Assembly (NCBI GenBank): GCA_965248255.1
Contig: CBDFIW010000002.1
Span: forward strand, 62,001 to 126,000
Source: JAKZVK01 sp965248255
Lineage (GTDB): Bacteria > Acidobacteriota > Terriglobia > Bryobacterales > UBA6623
DNA length: 64,000 nt
Direction of reading: 5' to 3'
This document shows positions 10,622-18,951 of this stretch, one piece after another. Below the pieces are notes generated by a model. That model was not told the DNA's origin, did no database searches, and saw only the letters and a list, made by a program, of their open reading frames with translations. The position numbers were made by a program, and so were the translations under genes. The first letter of the stretch is position 1; every line of letters starts with the position of its first letter.

Positions 10622-10706
10622 GCACTACCGAGGCGTGGACGGGAGTCCACGCTCAGCGGTGTCCAAAGGTCTTGGCGCGTGGACTTCCGTCCACGCCTCT
10701 GTAGTG
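10622..10706. repeat. Paired inverted-repeat (BIME-like) intergenic element
   Basis: Two hairpins, GCGTGGACGGGAGTCCACGC and GCGTGGACTTCCGTCCACGC, are separated by about 20 bases. They are embraced by CACTAC...GTAGTG, so the whole block is also an imperfect palindrome. It lies between the receptor and homoserine kinase and could terminate or insulate transcription; that role is inference. Confidence 0.65.
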
Positions 10707-10799
10707 GGAATGGCAACGTGTCAGGATGACGGGCTGGACCTTATGCGGGAACGTCGGGAACGCCACCTTGGCACGGTCCCGTGGGACCCTTACGTTATA

Positions 10800-11711
10800 A
10801 TGGCGAGTCTCATGCCAGCCGCAGCTAGGGTGCGAGTCCCGGCTTCGAGCGCCAATTTAGGGCCGGGATTCGACACGCTTGGCCTCGCCCTGCGTCTTCA
10901 TCTGGACTGTCGCTTTCGTCGCGCCGAGCAGTTGCGCATCACCGCGCAAGGCCGCGACACGGACTCCATCCCGCTGGACGAGAGCAACCTGATCTGGCAG
11001 ACGGCCCTGGCGGTGGCCGAGGCCCAGAAGAGGGAGCTGCCGCCGATCGAGCTCGAGATCCGTAACGAGATCCCCGTCGGTAAGGGCTTGGGATCGAGCG
11101 CCGCCGCCCTGGTGGCGGGCGTCGTGATCGCCAGCCGTGACTTGGATCTCGACTGGGACCACCACCGCATCCTCGACGAAGCGGCGCGGCTCGAAGGTCA
11201 CCCGGACAATGTCGCCGCCTGCGTGCTCGGTTCAGCTGTAACGGCGACGATCGGGGCGGACGGAGTGACGCGCGCGGTGCGCATCGAGATCCCCGATGAT
11301 TTTTCCGTGGCGGTCGTGTGTCCAGGTTTCGTGTTGCCCACGAACGATATGCGCTCGGTATTGCCCGACTGCTGTTCGCGCGAAGATGCGATCTTCAATA
11401 TCCAACGGGCGACGCTGTTAGTCGCCGGGCTGGCCACCGGCAACCGCGAAGCGTTTCCCGCGGCGTTTGAAGACCGCCTGCATCAGCCGCACCGCATGGC
11501 CCAGGTCCCCGGTATGGAGGCGATCTTGGCGTTGCGCGCGCCAGGCCTGCTGGGCTGCGCCTTAAGCGGGGCCGGTCCGGCGATGGTGGTGTTCTACGAG
11601 AAGGGTTCGGAGTCCGTGTTGGACTTGGTCCGCGACGAATTCAGCCGCGCCGGCCAGAAGAGCGACGTCGTGGTGCGCGAAGTCGATCGGGAGGGGTTGC
11701 AAATCCAATGA
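10800..11711 (+). CDS. thrB: Homoserine kinase
   Basis: Phosphorylates homoserine with ATP in the threonine pathway, in the cytoplasm. 303 residues from ATG 10800, which matches where homology starts (ARVRVPASSANLGPGFDTLG). The GHMP-kinase ATP-binding loop PVGKGLGSSAAALVAG is intact, as are the EGHPDNVAACVLG segment and the C-terminal GAGPAMVVF loop typical of ThrB. The stop overlaps the next start in an ATGA, so the two genes are translationally coupled. Earlier in-frame starts back to 10635 run through a repeat and are unlikely. Confidence 0.9.
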   Translation: MASLMPAAARVRVPASSANLGPGFDTLGLALRLHLDCRFRRAEQLRITAQGRDTDSIPLDESNLIWQTALAVAEAQKRELPPIELEIRNEIPVGKGLGSSAAALVAGVVIASRDLDLDWDHHRILDEAARLEGHPDNVAACVLGSAVTATIGADGVTRAVRIEIPDDFSVAVVCPGFVLPTNDMRSVLPDCCSREDAIFNIQRATLLVAGLATGNREAFPAAFEDRLHQPHRMAQVPGMEAILALRAPGLLGCALSGAGPAMVVFYEKGSESVLDLVRDEFSRAGQKSDVVVREVDREGLQIQ

Positions 11712-12625
11712 ACGAATCACGCCGATGGCTCGAAGATCATGGATGGCCTGGGATGGATCCCCCCGACTGTCCCACGTCGAAGAAGCGTTTCCCCGATGGC
11801 GCCCAATACCGCATCGAGATCCCGAGCACCGAGGGGCCGCGGTCGCTGCGCGCGGTGTTGGATGAGGCGGAGAAGCGGGCTGTCCCGGTCCACCGCGTCA
11901 GCCAGGGCAGCGGCATCATGCTACTAACCGACGACGAGATTCGCGAGATGGTCGAGGTCGGGCGCGCCAACGAGATCGAGGTCAATCTGTTCATAGGGCC
12001 GCGCGCGACGTTCGACATCGGGGCACAGGTGCGAGCTGAGGGAGGCAAGCCGATCGGACTGAGCTTGCGAGGCGCCGACCAAATGGTCTTTGCTCTCGAA
12101 GACGTGCGACGCGCCATCTCGCTCGGCGTCAACAGCATTCTCGTCTCGGACCTCGGCCTGCTGGCGGTGATGGGCAAGCTGAAGCAAACGGGTGAACTGC
12201 CCGCCGACTTGATTATCAAGACCTCCGTCATGATGGCGCCGGCGAACCCGGCCTCGGCGCTGCTGCTGGAAGACCTGGGCGCAACGACTATCAATGTTCC
12301 CTCAGATCTGACCCTGCCGCAATTGGCCGCCATCCGGGCGGCGATCGACGCGCCGATTGACCTCTACGTCGAAGCGCCGGACAATCTCGGAGGATTCATC
12401 CGGCACTACGAAGTGCCGGAGTTCATCCGCGTCGCCGCCCCTCTTTACGTCAAGCTGGGCCTGCGCAATGCGCCCGACATCTATCCCAGCGGCACGCACA
12501 TCGAAGACACGGTCGAACGGATGTCGCGCGAGCGGGTGCGCCGCGCCCAGATGGTCTGTGAGATGGTGAAGCGCTACTATCCCGAGGCCGTCATGTCCGC
12601 CAGGGCGGCGGCGGTGTCGCGGTAG
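11708..12625 (+). CDS. U32-family peptidase-like protein
   Basis: 305 residues overlapping the thrB stop (ATGA). It resembles the TIM-barrel domain of the U32 collagenase/YhbU-type family: RVSQGSGIMLLTDDEIREMV, a central GVNSILVSDLGLLAVMGKL, then TSVMMAPANPASALLLEDLG and VPSDLTLPQLAAIRAAIDAP. Members act in peptide degradation or tRNA/ubiquinone hydroxylation. Nothing here decides the substrate, and the cysteine-rich C-terminal module of the RNA-modifying members is absent. Coupling to thrB suggests co-expression. Confidence 0.6.
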   Translation: MNESRRWLEDHGWPGMDPPDCPTSKKRFPDGAQYRIEIPSTEGPRSLRAVLDEAEKRAVPVHRVSQGSGIMLLTDDEIREMVEVGRANEIEVNLFIGPRATFDIGAQVRAEGGKPIGLSLRGADQMVFALEDVRRAISLGVNSILVSDLGLLAVMGKLKQTGELPADLIIKTSVMMAPANPASALLLEDLGATTINVPSDLTLPQLAAIRAAIDAPIDLYVEAPDNLGGFIRHYEVPEFIRVAAPLYVKLGLRNAPDIYPSGTHIEDTVERMSRERVRRAQMVCEMVKRYYPEAVMSARAAAVSR

Positions 12626-13161
12626 GGATGCCCGTCGCCCGGCGCCTCACGCTCCTTCCACCCCACGCCCACCTCACCTCAAAACAAAGCCCCCAACGGG
12701 GGCGTCCCAAATATCGGCCCAGGGTGTCAACCCTGGGAAAACAACCCACCCATCCGGCCTGAGCCCGTAGCCCGTAGCGCAGATCTCGGTTTTGAGATCC
12801 GCAGCCTTTCCTCCAACCGCGACTTGGCGCCCCATCCGACACGACCCCCACGCGCAACCCGACCTTTCCCGCGCGCACCGAACCGTAGGGGTGGACCGCT
12901 GCGTCCACCCATCAGCCACCCGCCGGCACGCCGCCCGACCCAAACGCATTCTGCTAGTGCGGGCGCGCGGCATCAACCCCGCGAACTCTCACGGCACCCA
13001 CCCCGCCTTGGCTTAGCCGCCAAGCGGTGACCGGATGTCAGCTCTGGGTGAAGGCGAAGCCGAAACCCACGGTCCCGAACCCTCTGCACCCTTTCAGCCC
13101 TGAAAGGGCGGCATTCTTCCTCTTTCCCTCTTTCCAACTGAAAAGAGGATTCGTCGATCTC
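12626..13161. other. Intergenic region with short inverted repeats
   Basis: 536 bp without a convincing gene. It holds CCCCCAACGGGGGC at 12690-12703, CCCAGGGTGTCAACCCTGGG near 12719-12738, a GTAGGGGTGGACCGC/GCGTCCACCC hairpin at 12885-12910 and CCCTTTCAGCCCTGAAAGGG near 13089-13108. The open frames across it have repeat-like composition and are dismissed. Confidence 0.6.
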
Positions 13162-13634
13162 TCACTCCCGTGTTGAAATGTCCTTCAGTCGAACCGTGCC
13201 CGGCAGGTCTCTTTTAGCGATAAACTCCTGTATGGCTTTCTTTCCCTTCCGCAATATTTCATCCACTTGATCTCTCAGCAAAGTATTGACTCGATGGTGC
13301 CCAATTACATACTCTTCCGGACGCACCACCAAATCAAGTGTTTCATAGTCGATTGGCGTCGCTGTCCAGTTAAACCCCGACAGCTCCTCAGCTTTAGATC
13401 TAGCATGGTCGTATAACACTCCGTCTACGTCGCCATTCTTTAATGCCGAAAAGAGTTCTTCGTTGTGGTTGTACGGTTTTATAGTGAAGAAAACTCTATC
13501 CTTATCGTTCCCGCTGAGTCTCTGCAGCAGCTCAAACGCGGTTGTCGTGCTATGCACTCCCAGCGTGCCGTGAAAAGCTCGCAAGTCCATTGGCATCACG
13601 GCAGGGAGTGACTCCTCTTCCCTCATGACTGCTA

Positions 13635-14727
13635 TTGACTCCCGCATAATATAGAGTCAGTCAAAACAAAGAGAAGACTGTTTCCAGAAGGCCGTGATCA
13701 AACGCGGTTTGCGGTACATGCGGCGGAGTGCCTTGCGGGCCCGCTCGTTCAGCTCGCCGTAGTCTTTCGGACAGACGTTCGGCAACTCGTGCTGCTTCCA
13801 GTAAGCCCAGATGTATTCCACCGGATTCAACTCCGGCGCATAGGGTGGCAAGTACTCGGTTGCGATGTGGCCTTCGGAGAGTTCGATGAACTCTTGCACC
13901 AGGCGGCTACGGTGCGCCGGCAGCCGATCCCAGACGATCAGCAGCGGGCGATCGATATGACGTACCAACGCCTTGAGAAAGTCGGTCACTTGCTCTTTGC
14001 CGATCGCACCGGGATAGAGCCGGAAGTAGAAGTTACGCAGCGTCAGCCCCGCCGAGACGGAAAGCTTCTCCCAGTTGAAGTTAAACTGCAGCACCGGTGT
14101 TTGGCCACGTGGCGCCCAGGTGCGGCAGCGATGCGGCTTCTGACTCAATCCGCTTTCGTCGATGAAGACGAGCGTACGGCCTTCGTTTTGGGCTTTTTTT
14201 AATGCGCTTCCAGGTCTTGCGCTTCCAGGTGCGGATCCGCTCTTCGTTGCGCTCGCGCGCCTTTCCGGCCGGGCGTTGCGGGCTCCAGTCGAGCGCTCGC
14301 AGGATCTTCCAGGCGTGGCCTGCGTGGTATGCGACCCCGAACTCGTCTCCGATCAGCCGAGCCACCCGCGGACAGCTCCACAGGGGCGTTGGGAAGCCGT
14401 GGGCTTCCGGGCCTTCCAGCAGCAGCGACGTCAGGCGTTCGCGTTGTGCGGCATCGAGGAGCGGCTTGCGTCCGGCGCGCCCGGCCTGGCGGAGTCCGGC
14501 CGCACCCTGCTCGCGGTATTGCCGCCGCCACTCACTGACGGTTTGGCGAGCGACGTTCAGCCGTCTCGCCGTCTCGGACTGATTGTGGCCTTGGTGGAGC
14601 AGCCGCATCGCTTCGAAACGGCGCTTCTCCAGCGCCTTGAAATCCCGCTTCACACCTTTGGGGTTGCCCATACATATATAGATGCTCCACACTGTCAAAA
14701 AGTGTCATAATAATTTGCGGGATTCAA
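13635..14727 (-). mobile_element. IS630-family element A, copy 2
   Basis: A 1093 bp copy inverted relative to copy 1, flanked by TA at 13633-13634 and 14728-14729. The pre-insertion site is CTAG inside the solute-binding-protein gene. It differs from copy 1 by a few substitutions (LIGDEF against LTGDEF in the protein) and by one A in the slippery run. Confidence 0.92.
13657..14671 (-). CDS. IS630-A transposase in two overlapping frames
   Basis: Same organisation as the first copy: a helix-turn-helix frame from 14671 and a DDE frame ending at 13657. The junction has seven As (eight in the other copy), so the frames are offset in the opposite sense. If the transposase depends on slippage, the two copies should differ in output. 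Confidence 0.85.
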
Positions 14728-15624
14728 TAGGTGGGTCTCAAAATATGGATCAGAGAAAATCAGGTCGTACTTGCGCTGACGTTCGTCGGTTCGAGAGATG
14801 CTTGCGATGATTATGTCGACATCGTTCGCCCGCGGAGCCTCAAAGATTTCGGGCCAGGGGTAATAGCGGAAATCAGGTTTCAGGTTCTCAACCCCGAACC
14901 GCTTGCTGAGAATGTCAGTGACGTAATTGATCAGGTCAATGTCAAAGCCACTCCAGCCGTCCCTCTCGTCGAGGTAGCAGAATGCTCCTTTGGTTCTGTC
15001 TGTGTGAACGCCGACGACAAGCCGGCTTGTCGCCTGCAACCGCTCTACCCAATTCGGATAAATCTCCGTTACCACTTCCTTGCTGGTTGACCACACGTCA
15101 CCGTTTCTAAGCGCAGAAACTTTAATGGCGAGACGTCCTTGTATTATTCTAACTACGCAATAAGGAAGTCGTGTTTCATCTTCCATGACGACTTCACCTG
15201 TGTGTTGATTCTTGAGAGACACCAAGTACGTCATCTCTCCCCCAGGTCGTTCAACGGGAGTCCATCGAATCAGCAAATCCTTGGTTAAGACTCTCCCCGG
15301 GATCGGGTTTAATATCGGTGCGGGCCGCGCGTAGCGTGCGGCTAGCGATGTCACCACAAACGACGACCCTACCAAACAGGCGAATAGGAGCGCAAAGCCA
15401 ATGCGCGTCGGTCGGCTCCGATCTCGGAGGAAGGCTTTCGAATTCTCTATTAGCTCTCGGTAGGCCCGGTAGAAACTGTGAAGGACACCAACAATCGCAA
15501 TCAGCGCGATGGGCATGGCCAAGAAGGGATAGTCTAAGGCGAATCGGGAGAATCCCTCTAGGTACAGTTGGATGGTTTCGATATCAAACACAGCAATCAC
15601 GTCCGCGATCGTGTCGTGTTGCAC

Positions 15625-15940
15625 CCCATAGTATACTCAAAAGCAAGATTTGGGGACATCCATGATAGGTATCTGTCAAGGATGGATGCAGGCATCCTGA
15701 GCCTCCCGTGGGCACGGTGATTTGGGGGCATCGAAGACGTTTCGTTCAGCCGGGCCCAAAAGGGCCCAAACGGGACGGCCCAAACGGGGCCCAAACGGGA
15801 CAGTCACCCTAACTGCCGCAGCAGGACAACTCCCCAGACGAGACCCGGTACGGCCACGCCCTCCACCTCAGCGGGCGACGATGAGCTGGCCACTCCTGCG
15901 TAGCACGGGCGCTACACTGGTCAAGCTGCCGCCTGACTCC
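15625..15940. other. Divergent intergenic region with a GGCCCAAA repeat cluster
   Basis: 316 bp between the divergent solute-binding-protein and phosphoribosyltransferase genes. At 15751-15800 the unit GGCCCAAA(C)GGG recurs four times with irregular spacing. No clear sigma-70 promoter was found for either gene. Possible regulatory tandem sites, or simple-sequence expansion. Confidence 0.45.
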
Positions 15941-16642
15941 ATGTCGGTTAGGATCAAGCCTCGGACGCTGCGTGGGCCTTGGGCCGCGAGGTTCGCCTTG
16001 GACCTCCACACGGCCCAAAGCACATTCTTGGGGTACAACGCCTACGGGCATCCGGAGTTCGATACCAAGCGAACCCCGCTGGGCGACCTCGTATTCCAGC
16101 TCAAGAACCGCGGTGACCGCGACGCCATCGATCCGATTGTCGACACGGTGGCTCGGTTCTTGCGTAATTGGCGGCGGAAGATCGATGCGATCGTGCCGGT
16201 CCCGCCGTCAAACACCGCTCGCAAGCGACAGCCGGTGATCGAGGTAGCGAACGTCCTCAGCACGCGGACGGGCATTCCACTCTTTACGTCCTGTGTGTCG
16301 AAGGTACGGAGCACCGCTCAGTTGAAGGACGTGTTCGAAAGGGCCAAGCGAGATGCGATTCTCGCCAACGCCTTCGCGGTCGACAGCGGGCAAACCAAAG
16401 GGAGACACTTGCTCCTGTTCGACGACTTGTACCGTTCCGGCGCAACCGCCGGTGCGATCACACGACTGTTGACCGAGGAAGGGCAGGCCTCTGCCGTCTA
16501 TCTGTTAACCTTGACTGAGACACGAAAAAACTGTGACAACAGTGTTCATCGGTGGGTCCCGGGCTGTTCCGCGGCTGAACTTCGTCCTTCGCCAGCGGCT
16601 CGACGACTTGATCGAGCGCAACTGCATGATCTTCATGGGTGA
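15941..16642 (+). CDS. ComF-like phosphoribosyltransferase
   Basis: The start is placed at ATG 15941 (MSVRIKPRTLRGPWAARFAL), where ComF-like homology begins; an ATG at 15881 is also in frame. It has a hydrophobic N-terminal segment, then IDAIVPVPPSNTARKRQPVI and the PRPP-binding loop HLLLFDDLYRSGATAGAITR near residues ~156-175, diagnostic of type I phosphoribosyltransferases. No zinc-binding CxxC of classical ComF is seen. After LLTLTETRK the frame runs on 34 codons into the next gene. One extra A in the A6 run at 16526-16531 would instead end the protein with a TGA overlapping the next GTG start, the usual compact arrangement, so the last ~35 residues are suspect. It is tightly paired with the SLOG-like gene. 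Confidence 0.7.
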   Translation: MSVRIKPRTLRGPWAARFALDLHTAQSTFLGYNAYGHPEFDTKRTPLGDLVFQLKNRGDRDAIDPIVDTVARFLRNWRRKIDAIVPVPPSNTARKRQPVIEVANVLSTRTGIPLFTSCVSKVRSTAQLKDVFERAKRDAILANAFAVDSGQTKGRHLLLFDDLYRSGATAGAITRLLTEEGQASAVYLLTLTETRKNCDNSVHRWVPGCSAAELRPSPAARRLDRAQLHDLHG

Positions 16643-17084
16643 CGCGAACGGCGCAGACAAGGCTGTTCAAGAGCATTTGGCTGACCGCTCGTACCCCCAC
16701 GTGCTCGTCTATTACATGGACCGGTGCCGCAACAACCTTGGGGATTGGCCGACCAAGCAGTTAACGCGGCCGGGCGTGCGAAAGGACTTCGCCTACTATG
16801 TCGAGAAGGATGTTGCTATGGCCCAGGACGCTCAATGCGGCGTCATGCTCTGGGACGGCAAGAGCAAGGGCACTCTGAACAATATCCAGAACCTGATCGG
16901 TTCAGGGAAGAAAGTACTTGTTTACCTTGCGCAGGACAAGGCTTTTCACAAGCTGTCATCCCAAGATGACCTTCACACACTGCTCCATCGCTGTGATCCA
17001 GCCTTGATTGAGTACGCGCGACGGCAGATCAGGACGAAGCTGTCGGGCGCGAGACCGCTGACCTTCCACCCCACGCACAACTGA
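16533..17084 (+). CDS. SLOG-like (DprA/LOG superfamily) nucleotide-binding protein
   Basis: 183 residues from GTG 16533. A Rossmann-like fold is indicated by TTVFIGGSRAV, MIFMGDANGADKAVQEHLAD and HVLVYYMDRCRNN, then DFAYYVEKDVAMAQDAQCGV, LWDGKSKGTLNNIQNLIGSG and KKVLVYLAQ. The GGS and G-x-A-x-G-x-D loops followed by a KGTLNN segment are typical of SLOG domains, which bind or cleave nucleotides or nucleotide-derived ligands. It overlaps the preceding phosphoribosyltransferase, so the two are probably co-translated and may act on one nucleotide pool or signal. Ligand and physiological role are unknown. Confidence 0.65.
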   Translation: MTTVFIGGSRAVPRLNFVLRQRLDDLIERNCMIFMGDANGADKAVQEHLADRSYPHVLVYYMDRCRNNLGDWPTKQLTRPGVRKDFAYYVEKDVAMAQDAQCGVMLWDGKSKGTLNNIQNLIGSGKKVLVYLAQDKAFHKLSSQDDLHTLLHRCDPALIEYARRQIRTKLSGARPLTFHPTHN

Positions 17085-17285
17085 CCTACTTCCTGGACGA
17101 GTAGGCCGCCGCATCATGCCCGTGGCGCGCCCGTGCCGAGCCCCCCGGCCCTTGCGCCGCCCTCGCCCCAGCCAGCCCATTTCAGTCACAAAACTTTCAA
17201 ATCCCGATCTCCTGCATTTCCAATCACTTACCCAACCGCGTCACCTCCACCCGCACCTCCCACCGCTATCCTGAAAGTGAAGACC

Positions 17286-17343
17286 GCCGGTCCATTGGCC
17301 GGCGCACCGGCCGCGCGGGCCAACCGCGCGGCTTTTTGCTTTT
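17286..17343 (+). terminator. Structured leader with terminator-like hairpin
   Basis: The hairpin CCGCGCG-GGCCAAC-CGCGCGG at 17311-17331 is followed by CTTTTTGCTTTT, the form of a Rho-independent terminator. A second stem (GCCGGTCCATTGGCCGGC) sits just upstream. The next gene's AGGAGG and ATG follow within 16 bases, so the hairpin lies in that gene's leader. It may attenuate the gene, or end transcription from upstream with the promoter lying elsewhere. Confidence 0.6.
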
Positions 17344-17356
17344 AGGAGGAAGAATC

Positions 17357-18145
17357 ATGTCCACAGAATCCCAACGGAAGGCGAACCGTCAAAACGCCAA
17401 GAAATCCACCGGTCCCCGCACCGAGGAAGGCAAAGCCCGCTCCTCACAAAACGGCCTCAAGCACGGCCTCCTCGCCCGTGACGCCGTCATGGCCGACGAG
17501 GACCCCGCAGAGTACGACCGCCAATTCCAACTACTCGAAGAGAACATCTTCCCCAAGAACGCCATCGAATTCGCCCTCGTGCGCCAGATCGCCGACGCCG
17601 AGTGGCGTCTGCGCCGCATCACCCGCATCGAAGCCGGTTTGGTCAGCCACCAACATGCGTACACCAACCGTGACACCAGGAAATGGGCCCCCGACACCAT
17701 CCCCCCCGATCGCGACGGCGAGAACCAGCTTCTGGGCAAGAGCATGGCCGACCGCACCCAAGCCCTGGCCAACCTGGCCCGCTACCAAACGCACATGAGC
17801 CGCAACCAGCTGCGGGCTTTGAACATGATCGGGAAACTGCGGGCCGAGGAAGCCCGCTACCGCGAGAACATCGACCCCAAGACCGGGGCCATCCACCGTC
17901 CGAGCGTCACCGACCCGGACCCCTACAACACCCCCGATCCGCTGGAACCGCAACCGACCCGCTACGAGCCACCCGCCGCGGTAGCGCAGACCGCCAGCCG
18001 CCCGATCGGCTTCCGCCCCAACCCTCACTCCACGGTCGGCGTCGAGCGCTGCTGTTCACAATGTAGGGGCACGACATGCCGTGCCCGCCTGCCCGGCCAG
18101 GCGCAAAACCTCGGCGTATCGAACGGCCTTGACGACAATACTTGA
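17357..18145 (+). CDS. STGPRT-motif conserved hypothetical protein
   Basis: ATG 17357 follows AGGAGG. The N-terminus reads MSTESQRKANRQNAKKSTGP then RTEEGKARSSQNGLKHGLLA. I recall this short motif as the hallmark of a family found in many copies in Acidobacteria and Planctomycetes genomes, of unknown function. The centre is helical and charged (ALVRQIADAEWRLRRITRIE, ALANLARYQTHMSRNQLRAL). The end from about residue 225 runs through a GTAGGGGC repeat at 18063 and is probably not part of the ancestral protein. Multi-copy occurrence and the terminator-like leader suggest a mobile-element-associated gene, which is inference. Confidence 0.55.
   Translation: MSTESQRKANRQNAKKSTGPRTEEGKARSSQNGLKHGLLARDAVMADEDPAEYDRQFQLLEENIFPKNAIEFALVRQIADAEWRLRRITRIEAGLVSHQHAYTNRDTRKWAPDTIPPDRDGENQLLGKSMADRTQALANLARYQTHMSRNQLRALNMIGKLRAEEARYRENIDPKTGAIHRPSVTDPDPYNTPDPLEPQPTRYEPPAAVAQTASRPIGFRPNPHSTVGVERCCSQCRGTTCRARLPGQAQNLGVSNGLDDNT
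18063..18090. repeat. GTAGGGGC hairpin repeat
   Basis: GTAGGGGCACGACATGCCGT followed by GCCCGCCT contains the paired stem GGCACG(A)CATGCCGTGCC. It belongs to the same GTAGGGGC family as the copy at 48710-48759 and overlaps the 3' end of the STGPRT reading frame. Confidence 0.55.
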
Positions 18146-18192
18146 CCGCCGGCACGGGCCGCCCGCTCCTCAACACTCCCGCCCACCGGTCG

Positions 18193-18377
18193 CTGGAGTG
18201 CGTACGAACCGCTCCGCCCGAGACACGAATCACGAAACACGAAGCACGACTGACAGGCCCGTCCACCCCTGGCAGGGTCGCGGGGACAAAACGAACCCAA
18301 TCTCGCCGAAACTATCTGGAATCAATGGACTGGAGCGCGTACGCACCCCTCCGCCCGAAAAACGAAGCACGACTGAC
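18193..18377. repeat. Direct repeat pair with CACGAA motifs
   Basis: A ~60 bp unit at 18193-18254 begins CTGGAGTGCGTACGAACCGC and ends CACGAAGCACGACTGAC. It recurs in shorter form at 18330-18377 (CTGGAGCGCGTACGCACCCC ... AACGAAGCACGACTGAC). No gene lies here. Confidence 0.55.
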
Positions 18378-18569
18378 CCCCGCGGCCCACGCCCCCAGCC
18401 GTGCCGCGGCGCGAGTCATCGGGAGGTAAGAGTCACTAGCAGCGCAAAGTCGTAGACGAGCAGTTGGCAGACGTGAGGCAATACACCCTCAGTGTGCCTA
18501 TTTGGCGGGGTTGGCTTGACCCGCGGATCTGTGACCCCCTGGGCGTGGGGGTCGGCGGTTGAGTGGGTT

Positions 18570-18645
18570 TCTCGCAAAGCCGCCAAGAAGAATCCAGATC
18601 TTCTTTGCGTTCTTAGCGGCTCTTTGCGTCTTTGCGAGAAACGAC
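18570..18645. repeat. Inverted repeat of the GTCTTTGCGAGAAAC type
   Basis: GTTTCTCGCAAAG at the left pairs with CTTTGCGAGAAAC at the right, with a second inner arm (AAGAA...TTCTTTGCG). A related half-site (CTTGGCGTCTTTGCGAGAAA) is at 31407-31426. It could form a long hairpin in the xseB leader. Confidence 0.55.
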
Positions 18646-18696
18646 CCTCGGCGTTTGGTGGCGGCAGGCGGATGGGCTGCCTACAATGAACCCTAC

Positions 18697-18951
18697 ATGC
18701 CTAAGAAGACCGAGAAAGGGCCGTCGTTTGAAGAAGGTCTTACGCAACTCGAAAAGATCGTCAAGGATCTGGAAGGCGGGGAGCTTCCGCTGGAGAAATC
18801 GTTGGAGTTGTTCGAGAAAGGCGTCCATCTGAGCGGGGCGTGCCGCAAGCAACTCGAAGAGGCGGAATCGAAGGTCGAGATCCTGCTCAAGAAAGAAGGG
18901 CGCGTCGAGGCCGCGCCCTTTTCGCTCGAGGACGGCGAGCCGGAAGAGTGA
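18697..18951 (+). CDS. xseB: Exodeoxyribonuclease VII small subunit
   Basis: 84 residues from ATG 18697 (MPKKTEKGPSFEEGLTQLEK). The signature FEEGLTQLEKIVKDLEGGEL, LEKSLELFEKGVHLSGACRK and LEEAESKVEILLK is that of XseB, the helical subunit that wraps XseA to form the single-strand exonuclease. The usual length is 70-85. XseA is not in the window. The stop overlaps the ispA start (GTGA), giving translational coupling. Confidence 0.9.
   Translation: MPKKTEKGPSFEEGLTQLEKIVKDLEGGELPLEKSLELFEKGVHLSGACRKQLEEAESKVEILLKKEGRVEAAPFSLEDGEPEE

Larger units (their letters stand above)
13162..15624 (-). pseudogene. Membrane-anchored solute-binding-protein-like gene split by IS630-A
   Basis: The gene starts at GTG 15624 and ends at 13162. 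IS630-A (13635-14727) plus one TA interrupts it. Removing them joins FETHL to AVMREEE in frame and gives 455 residues. Layout: two hydrophobic segments (ALDYPFLAMPIALIAIVGVL, residues ~29-48, and FALLFACLVGSSFVVTSLAA, ~77-96); an Ig/FN3-like stretch (LLIRWTPVERPGGEMTYLVS to AIKVSALRNGDVWS, ~117-180); then a family-3 substrate-binding domain (RLVVGVHTDRTKGAFCYLDE, GFDIDLINYVTDIL, DIIIASISRTDERQRKYDLI, with LRAFHGTLGVHSTTTAFELL and GDVDGVLYDHARS in the second half). It could be a tethered ligand sensor rather than an ABC-transporter component, since no permease is nearby. The insertion looks recent. Without excision the product would be a truncated protein of about 309 residues ending in element-encoded sequence. 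Confidence 0.75.

Noticed and set aside
12626..13161. Overlapping open frames suggesting small genes.
   Set aside because: They run through inverted repeats, have no ribosome-binding sites and show no recognisable family features.
2651..14727. Composite transposon formed by the two inverted IS630-A copies.
   Set aside because: The right copy splits a single gene whose halves lie immediately on both sides and rejoin in frame, so it inserted alone; each copy has its own TA duplication.
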